From NCBI GenBank assembly GCA_002702205.1, contig NZYP01000063.1, positions 1 through 7,554 on the forward strand: a stretch of DNA of 7,554 bases, in the 5' to 3' direction. This DNA comes from Flammeovirgaceae bacterium (GTDB lineage Bacteria; Bacteroidota; Bacteroidia; Cytophagales; MED-G16). Shown piece by piece: positions 1 to 5,600 of the stretch. The notes under the pieces were generated by a model. That model saw only the letters and a list, made by a program, of their open reading frames with translations. It was not told the origin of the DNA and did not search any database. Position 1 is the first letter of the stretch. Each line of letters begins with the position of its first letter. Position numbers and translations under genes: made by a program.

Positions 1-210
1 AACGCGGTTGGAGGTGCTAACTCTGGTGATGGAGGTACATCACCTGGAGCTACTTCTACTGCAAACGGCAACTCAGGTAAAGTAATATTAAAATATGAAA
101 ATTCTTATACACTTACAATAGGAGCGGGACTAACTAGTTCAACTGCAACATCGGGATCTTATAAAATAACAAGTTTTACTGCGGGAACAGGTACAATATC
201 AATTAATTAA
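1..210 (+). CDS. Glycine-rich phage fibre/adhesin protein, C-terminal end (partial)
   Basis: The frame is open from base 1 and stops at TAA 208-210, giving the last 69 residues of a protein that begins upstream of the window. The first half is rich in Gly, Ser, Thr and Asn. It then runs into a beta-rich tail beginning SGKVILKYENSYTLTIG and ending GTGTISIN. That tail aligns without gaps to the end of the 395-aa protein at 583-1770 (SGVVILRYSNTKTITIG ... GTGNIQIN), so the two are paralogues. In phage glycine-rich domain proteins, a G(S/T)G(I/V)V(I/L)xRY strand typically closes the glycine-rich region. The role is inferred to be a distal tail-fibre or adhesin component. The N-terminus and full length cannot be seen. 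Confidence 0.8.
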   Translation, partial: NAVGGANSGDGGTSPGATSTANGNSGKVILKYENSYTLTIGAGLTSSTATSGSYKITSFTAGTGTISIN

Positions 211-212
211 TT

Positions 213-581
213 ATGGCACATTACGCTTTTTTAAACATGCAAAATATCGTTACTGAAGTAATAGTAGGTAAAGATGAAACAGAAGGCCCTACAAACTGGG
301 AAATACATTATGGCAATATTCGTGAGCAAGTTTGTAAAAGAACTTCTTATAATACAATAGCAGGTGAACATAAAGATGGTGGTACGCCATTTAGAAAAAA
401 TTATGCTGGTATAGGATATACTTATGATTATGCAAGAGATGCATTTATAGCACCTAAGCCTTATGCTAGCTGGACATTAGATTCTAATAAATGCGTATGG
501 GAACCACCTGTAGAATATCCCAGTGATGGTAAAGTATATACATGGAACGAAGACACAACGTCTTGGGATGAAATAACTTAG
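213..581 (+). CDS. Conserved small phage protein associated with tail-fibre genes (122 aa)
   Basis: The ATG at 213 lies two bases after the preceding stop. The protein has two parts. Residues 1-18 (MAHYAFLNMQNIVTEVIV) are an opening strand region. Residues 60-119 form a conserved aromatic block with FRKNYAGIGYTYD (60-72), AFIAPKPYASWTLD (77-90), W97, PSDGKVYTWNED (103-114) and SW (117-118). I recognise this block from uncharacterised proteins common in marine cyanophages and related phages, where they sit among structural genes; no biochemical function is known to me. The middle (about 20-58) looks variable. There is no signal peptide or membrane segment. Its place between two glycine-rich paralogues suggests a virion-associated or fibre-accessory role, which is inference. 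No clear Shine-Dalgarno is present. Confidence 0.85.
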   Translation: MAHYAFLNMQNIVTEVIVGKDETEGPTNWEIHYGNIREQVCKRTSYNTIAGEHKDGGTPFRKNYAGIGYTYDYARDAFIAPKPYASWTLDSNKCVWEPPVEYPSDGKVYTWNEDTTSWDEIT

Positions 582-582
582 T

Positions 583-1770
583 ATGGCACAAACTAAAGTA
601 AAATCTGAATTAATAGATGGAGGTTTAGGTACTGACTGGCAGTCCACTATACAAACTTCTAATTTTACTGCCGAAGCTGGCAAGGGTTATTTTGTTAATA
701 CAACATCGGGTGTTATCACCGTAACTTTACCGGCGGGTGTAGTTGGTTCAGAAATAGTTTTACAAGATTATGCTAGAACATTTGATACAAATAAAATGAC
801 TATCGCTGCTAATGGCAGTGAAAAAATACAAGGCGGAACAGATAATAGAATTTGTAATACAGAAAATGCTCTTGTAAGGTTAGTATATCAAGATGCTACT
901 CAAGGATGGACGGGCAATAATGTAGTTTCGGATACAACTCCTGTAGATTATTTAGTTATTGCCGGTGGTGGTGGAGGTGGTAGAGGTAGAGCTGCTACAG
1001 GAGCCTCTGGTGGTGGAGGAGCAGGCGGATATAGAAATTCATATAATAATGAATCATCCGGTGGGGGTACTTCATCTGAAACTAGCTTAGAATTAGCATT
1101 TGCTACAAATTATACTGTAACTGTAGGAGCAGGTGGAGCTGGGGCTACTGGAAGCACAAATGGAGGAAATGGTGATAATTCTGTATTTTCTACAATAATT
1201 GCTACAGGAGGTGGGGGTGGAGCTACTGGGCCCGCAGCGGGTTCTGACGGAGGGTCAGGTGGTGGAAGCGCTGGACATATAGGTGCAGGAGGGGTTGCTA
1301 CATCGCCCACTCAAGGTTATAAAGGAGGAAACCAAACAGGTGCCGCTCCTGGTACAGGAGGTGGTGGTGCTGGAGCTCAAGGGCAAGATATAAACACAGG
1401 TAATTCAGCTACTGGTGGAAATGGAGGTGCTGGTTTAGCCTCAGCTATAACAGGATCATCTGTAACAAGAGCCGGTGGCGGTGGCGGTGGAGGATATAAT
1501 GCTGGTGGAGGATCTGGTGGAACAGGTGGAGGTGGTGCAGGAGGAAGTGCCGCTGGAACAGCTAACACTGGTGGTGGTGGTGGTGGTGGTAATGGCGCAA
1601 ATGGCTCTAGTAGTAATGGCTATAGCGGGGGATCTGGTGTTGTTATATTAAGATACTCTAATACTAAAACAATAACTATAGGATCTGGTCTAACTCAATC
1701 AACCGCCACGGTTGGGAGTGATAAAGTAACAATATTTACGGCAGGGACTGGAAATATACAAATAAATTAA
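583..1770 (+). CDS. Glycine-rich phage tail-fibre/adhesin protein (395 aa)
   Basis: The ATG at 583 follows the previous stop by one base. Residues 1-115 are a non-repetitive beta-type head starting MAQTKVKSELIDGG, with a segment (VITVTLPAG, then LQDYARTFDTNKMTI) of the sort found at the N-terminus of phage fibre proteins. Residues 121-127 (VDYLVIA) open a long glycine-rich region to about 352, full of GGGGGG, GGAGG and GGNGG runs. A closing strand, SGVVILRY (351-358), leads into a 37-residue beta tail. The entry and exit strands match the glycine-rich domain family of phages (Gly_rich_2 in Pfam, name from memory). Such regions may pack as polyglycine-II helices, as in the T-even-like gp38 adhesins, so receptor binding is plausible but inferred. 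Gly codons are mostly GGT and GGA, and the tract is locally more GC-rich than its neighbours. The tail is paralogous to the gene ending at 210. Confidence 0.85.
   Translation: MAQTKVKSELIDGGLGTDWQSTIQTSNFTAEAGKGYFVNTTSGVITVTLPAGVVGSEIVLQDYARTFDTNKMTIAANGSEKIQGGTDNRICNTENALVRLVYQDATQGWTGNNVVSDTTPVDYLVIAGGGGGGRGRAATGASGGGGAGGYRNSYNNESSGGGTSSETSLELAFATNYTVTVGAGGAGATGSTNGGNGDNSVFSTIIATGGGGGATGPAAGSDGGSGGGSAGHIGAGGVATSPTQGYKGGNQTGAAPGTGGGGAGAQGQDINTGNSATGGNGGAGLASAITGSSVTRAGGGGGGGYNAGGGSGGTGGGGAGGSAAGTANTGGGGGGGNGANGSSSNGYSGGSGVVILRYSNTKTITIGSGLTQSTATVGSDKVTIFTAGTGNIQIN
1570..1590 (+). repeat. (GGT)7 trinucleotide tract
   Basis: Seven consecutive GGT codons encode seven glycines (residues 330-336) inside the glycine-rich region of the 395-aa protein. 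The tract is a perfect trinucleotide microsatellite, so slippage would add or remove glycines without shifting the frame. Confidence 0.9.
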
Positions 1771-1772
1771 AA

Positions 1773-2117
1773 ATGGCAATAACAAAAGTAACAAGCAGCG
1801 TATTATCAGATGATTCTGTTTCCTATGATAAATTAGGAGTAGAATTTACAGCATCTTCTGCATTGTCGGGAACAGCAATAGATTGGGATGTAGCACAAGT
1901 GTTTACAAAAACACTTAGTGGTGCTACAACATTTACTTATGCAAATGATGAAATCGGTATGGTAAAAGATCTTGTATTAACTGGAGACTATGCAATTACA
2001 TGGCCTTCAGGAACTAAAATAATAACAGGTACATATGATGGTTCTGTTACAAACTTAATACAAGTTGTTAAAACAGCGGCCGGGCAGTATTGGTTGTCAA
2101 TTTCAAAAGAAGCATAA
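1773..2117 (+). CDS. Small beta-rich phage fibre-associated protein (114 aa)
   Basis: The ATG at 1773 lies two bases after the previous stop. The N-terminus MAITKVTSSVLSDDSVSYDKL is of the kind seen at the head of many phage fibre proteins. It shares the pattern MAxTKVxS with the 395-aa neighbour, which may reflect a common docking segment. The rest is beta-strand-like: FTKTLSGATTFTYAN (44-58), LVLTGDYAITWPSG (67-80), IITGTYDGSVTNLIQ (83-97) and a closing YWLSISKEA (106-114). The motif (I/S)GTYDGxVTNxIQ followed by a final strand ending in a Ser-x-(E/K)-A-like tail recurs in uncharacterised phage structural proteins. I recognise the type but no named function. There is no signal peptide or membrane segment. 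It may be a short fibre or a fibre cap; this is inference from context. Confidence 0.8.
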   Translation: MAITKVTSSVLSDDSVSYDKLGVEFTASSALSGTAIDWDVAQVFTKTLSGATTFTYANDEIGMVKDLVLTGDYAITWPSGTKIITGTYDGSVTNLIQVVKTAAGQYWLSISKEA

Positions 2118-2119
2118 TA

Positions 2120-2656
2120 ATGATAGCAATAGAAAAATCAGGAACAATACAAACCTTTACTAGACTTCCAAATGAATGGAATGACGATAAAGGGTATCAT
2201 ATAAATTTTAGGAAAATTACAAATAAAGAAGACTACGGTTTTTATAATGTTGTAACTCCTGAATATGACCAAGTAACACAACAGTTATCTCAAATATTTT
2301 GGGATGCTGATAATAAAGTATTTACATATACAGTAAGTAATATTGATTTTGATGCTACATATACAGTTGAAGTAGAAGACGAAGAAGGTAATAAAACAGA
2401 AGAAACTAAATCTGTATATGATAAAGATAAATTAAAAGCAGATATTATTTCTAGTGTTAAAAGAGATGCTAATAATTTATTGTCTCCAACTGATTGGTAT
2501 TCAAGCAGAAAATCAGAGTTAGGTACTGCAATACCGGACAATATACTTGCGGATAGAAAAAAAATTAGAGATAAAGTTATTGCTATAGAAGCAGAAGTTG
2601 CAGCACTTACAACTGTTGAATCAATATTAAAATATACTTATAACTTTAACGATTAA
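2120..2656 (+). CDS. Putative tail-fibre assembly chaperone-like protein (178 aa)
   Basis: I chose the ATG at 2120. It gives MIAIEKSGTIQTF, leaves two bases after the previous stop, and has a purine-rich AAAAGAAG (2104-2111) about nine bases upstream, the best Shine-Dalgarno-like site in the window. An in-frame TTG at 2090 would overlap the previous gene by 28 bases and is less likely. Residues 1-107 form a beta-rich N-terminal part with an acidic strand pair (YTVEVEDEEGNKTEET). Residues 108-170 look helical and carry NNLLSPTDWYSSRKSELGTAIP (split here as NNLLSPTDWYSS, 118-129, and RKSELGTAIP, 130-139), then ILADRKKIRD. This LLxxTDW...R..E.G...P......R...R pattern is typical of phage tail-fibre assembly or tail assembly chaperones (Phage_tail_APC / DUF4376 type). 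Its position directly before the giant fibre gene, with overlapping stop and start, supports a helper role. The function is inferred. Confidence 0.75.
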   Translation: MIAIEKSGTIQTFTRLPNEWNDDKGYHINFRKITNKEDYGFYNVVTPEYDQVTQQLSQIFWDADNKVFTYTVSNIDFDATYTVEVEDEEGNKTEETKSVYDKDKLKADIISSVKRDANNLLSPTDWYSSRKSELGTAIPDNILADRKKIRDKVIAIEAEVAALTTVESILKYTYNFND

Positions 2657-5600
2657 TGTTAGGTAAAAAAATTATTAATCCAGGCGCTGTTGCCTGTACT
2701 ACAGATACCACCCAAATATTAGACGGAGGCACAACTCAATCTACAGCCCTATATAGGTTTGAAGACAACGCAAATGATACTGCATCTAGCACTGGTAAGT
2801 TTAATAAAGGTGCTGTGTTCAATGGGAGTAATAGCCAAATATTATTAACTAATTCTTTCGATTCTGCTTTAGGTAATAATAATTTTTCTTATTCGTTTTG
2901 GATTAATGGACCAATGACGAGCACTAATAAAATTTGGTATAGCTTTGCCCAAAATTATTTTATTTATTTAGGATATTTTAGCAGTCAAATATATATTAGT
3001 CTTTACAATGATACTTTTTCTACAAGTGTTACAATTTCAGCAAACACATGGACCCATATAGCCTTTGTAAAAAGCAGCACCGCCGGAATAACAATATATA
3101 AAGACGGAGTTTCTGCATATACTTCTACAACATCAGCAGCTACAGGTAATTTAGGCACTTTAGGAAATGGACAAGTAAATGTAATTGGAAGATATTCAGG
3201 TTCAGGTTATGACTTTGATGGTAAGTTAGATCAAGTAAGATTTTTTAATAAAGCGATTTCTGCATCAGAAGTAACGACACTTTATAATGAGACTACAAGT
3301 ACAACTAATACTCTGCAAATTTTAGGTGACACTAGTTGTCTAGCAGCATATACTTTCGAAGGAAATGCAAATGATTTATCTACGAACTATAATGGAATAG
3401 CATCAAATGTAATATATGATTATAGCGGTACCGCATCTAATGTAACTTATGCTGCAGGTAAGTTTGGTAAAGCTGGTGTGTTTAATGGAAGTAATAGTAA
3501 AATAACATTTAGTAATGATTTTGATGCTCTTAATGATTTTAGCGTATCATTGTGGTTTAATACTGCTTCAATTAGTGTACACCAATATTTTTATTATTTT
3601 TCTAATTATGGCGTTTTTATAGATACTAGTGGTTATATAAATTATTATGGTAATTCAAATTTACAATATACTACTGCTGTATCACTAAATACTTGGTATA
3701 ATGTAGTGTTTGTTAAGTCATCAACAGCAGGAAAAAAAATATATTTAAATGGTGTTGAAGTAGCTACAGATACTGATACAGGAAATTTACCAGCTTCATT
3801 TCCAACATATTCAAGATCATTAATTGGTGCAGGAATTTATAATGCTAGTACGGATTGGCGTTTTTTTAATGGTAAACTAGATCAATTTCGTGTATTTGAT
3901 AAAGTATTATCTTCTGGTGAAGTAAATAGTCTTTATAATGAAACTACAACTACAGCAGCACTAGGTACTATATCTAATCCATCTACTGTAGCATATTATA
4001 AAATGCAAGATGCTACAGATGAAACTGGGTCTTATAATGGAACAGCATCAAATGTAGATTTTAATATTCAAGGTAAATATGGTTTTGCTGGAAAATTTAA
4101 TGGTAGCAATAGTTTAATAGCAATAGGTAGTCCTATACCTAATACAGACACAAATGTAACAATTTCAGCTTGGGTAAAGTTAAATAGTGGCATAAGTGGT
4201 CATATGCATATTACAGGAACAGGCATAACAACTTCTGCCTCTGAAGCACCTTTTAGAGCTACTTTACAATATCAATCTGCAAACACATTTAGACTTTTTG
4301 CTTTAAGACAAGTTGCAGGTACTTATTATTTAGCTGATAATAGCACACTAACAAATGTTACAATGAACGCTGATGTCTGGTATCATGTTGTATGGTCTTA
4401 CAATGCAACAGGAAGGCAACTATCGACCTTTTTAAATGGTACCGCGATTGATTCAAATAAAGCGATGTCAACAAGTGGTAGTTCTGTAAATAATTCTACA
4501 ACTGTAATTGGTTCTTTTAGAAGTACATCAGGACCTTTTTTTGATGGCAAAATAGATCAAGTAAGATTTTTTAATAAAGTAATTAGTGCGGATGAAGTTA
4601 CAAAACTTTATAATGAAATACAATGTGCTGACACTATAACCACCCCTGAAAGTTATTTTAATACTAAAATATATAATGGAAATGGTGGGACTCACACTTT
4701 AACAGGTGTAGGTTTTGCTCCGGATTTTTTATGGATAAAAAGAAGAAATGGTGTTACTTGGCACAATTTAAGCGATTCTATTAGAGGAGCAAGTAAAAGT
4801 ATATTTTCAAATGATCCTTATCAAGAAGTTGATGATTCGGGAGGTAACAGAGCTAAGTCATTCACTAGCGACGGTTTTACTCTAAATGGTAATAATGGTG
4901 ACGTTAACGCTTCTGGTGGCACCTACGTTGCTTGGAACTGGAAATCTGGTGGTATATTAAATCAATCAGCTTCTTTTAATGGGAGTAATGGCTATATAGA
5001 TACAGGGCTAAATCAAAATGTAGGTAATAATTTTACTTGGTCGTTATGGTTTAATTCTGACATTAGTGATTCAAATTATAGATTACTTATAGATAAAACA
5101 AATACTAGTTCTCCTTATCCTGGTGCGGGAATAGCTTTGCAAGGTGGAAATGTTTACGGAATGATAAACGGAACAGGGGGTAATTTAACTTACACTGGTA
5201 ATTCGTATAATATTAATCAATGGTATCACGTAGCTTTAACCTCTAATGGTTCTACTGTAAAATTATATTTAAATTCCGTTGAAGTTGGCACAGGCTCGGT
5301 TTCAACAACTAATACAAGTCAAAATATTTTAATAGGGGATAGCACTACATGGACAACAAATTATGACGGTTTAATAAACCAAGTGCGAATATTTAATAAA
5401 GAAGCAAGTTCTTCAGAAATTACAACTCTTTATAACGAAACATCTTCTACAATTAATACTCTGCAAGTATTGGGTGATACCAGTTGTGTAGCAGCATATC
5501 CTTTAGGGACTAATGCAAATGATCTTAGCACTAATTACAACGGCACGGCATTAAATATAACATTTAATCAGCCTGGTCATTTAAATAGAAACACAAACGG

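Larger units (their letters stand above)
2746..5442 (+). repeat. Four LamG-like domain repeats inside the 1531-aa protein
   Basis: The copies are LamG1 2746-3294, LamG2 3343-3945, LamG3 3988-4620 and LamG4 4966-5442. A non-LamG unit separates copies 3 and 4. Each ends in a block of exactly 26 codons (3217-3294, 3868-3945, 4543-4620, 5365-5442) reading (D/N)GxxxQxRxFxK followed by LYNE(T/I), with no length change among copies. Copies 1 and 3 share 27 identical bases (3227-3253 and 4553-4579). The FNGSNS/FNGSNG strand is also present in all four. The spacing from one copy to the next is about 200-215 residues among the first three. Confidence 0.85.

Noticed and set aside
477..683. Minus-strand frame of 68 codons spanning the junction of two + strand genes
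   Set aside because: It is fully covered by two well-supported + strand genes, and the translation has no recognisable domain.
1110..1568. Two proline-rich open frames on the minus strand (1110-1310 and 1377-1568)
   Set aside because: They are the antisense reading of GGN glycine codons (CCN proline) in the 395-aa gene and have no independent gene features.
961..1650. Tandem DNA repeats resembling a CRISPR array or satellite
   Set aside because: The repetition comes from glycine codons in an open frame. There are no fixed-length direct repeats with unique spacers.
2090..2119. Upstream TTG start adding ten residues to the 178-aa protein
   Set aside because: It would overlap the 114-aa gene by 28 bases and has no better ribosome site. 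The ATG at 2120 fits the tight spacing of the neighbours and the MIAIEKSG start.
2290..2541. Minus-strand frame of 83 codons
   Set aside because: It lies inside the chaperone-like gene on the opposite strand and is low-complexity Ser/Leu-rich, as expected from an antisense shadow.
2746..5442. LamG-like domains as glycoside hydrolase or depolymerase domains
   Set aside because: No catalytic acid pair motif of the concanavalin-type hydrolases is seen. The motifs present are those of non-catalytic LamG-like lectin folds.
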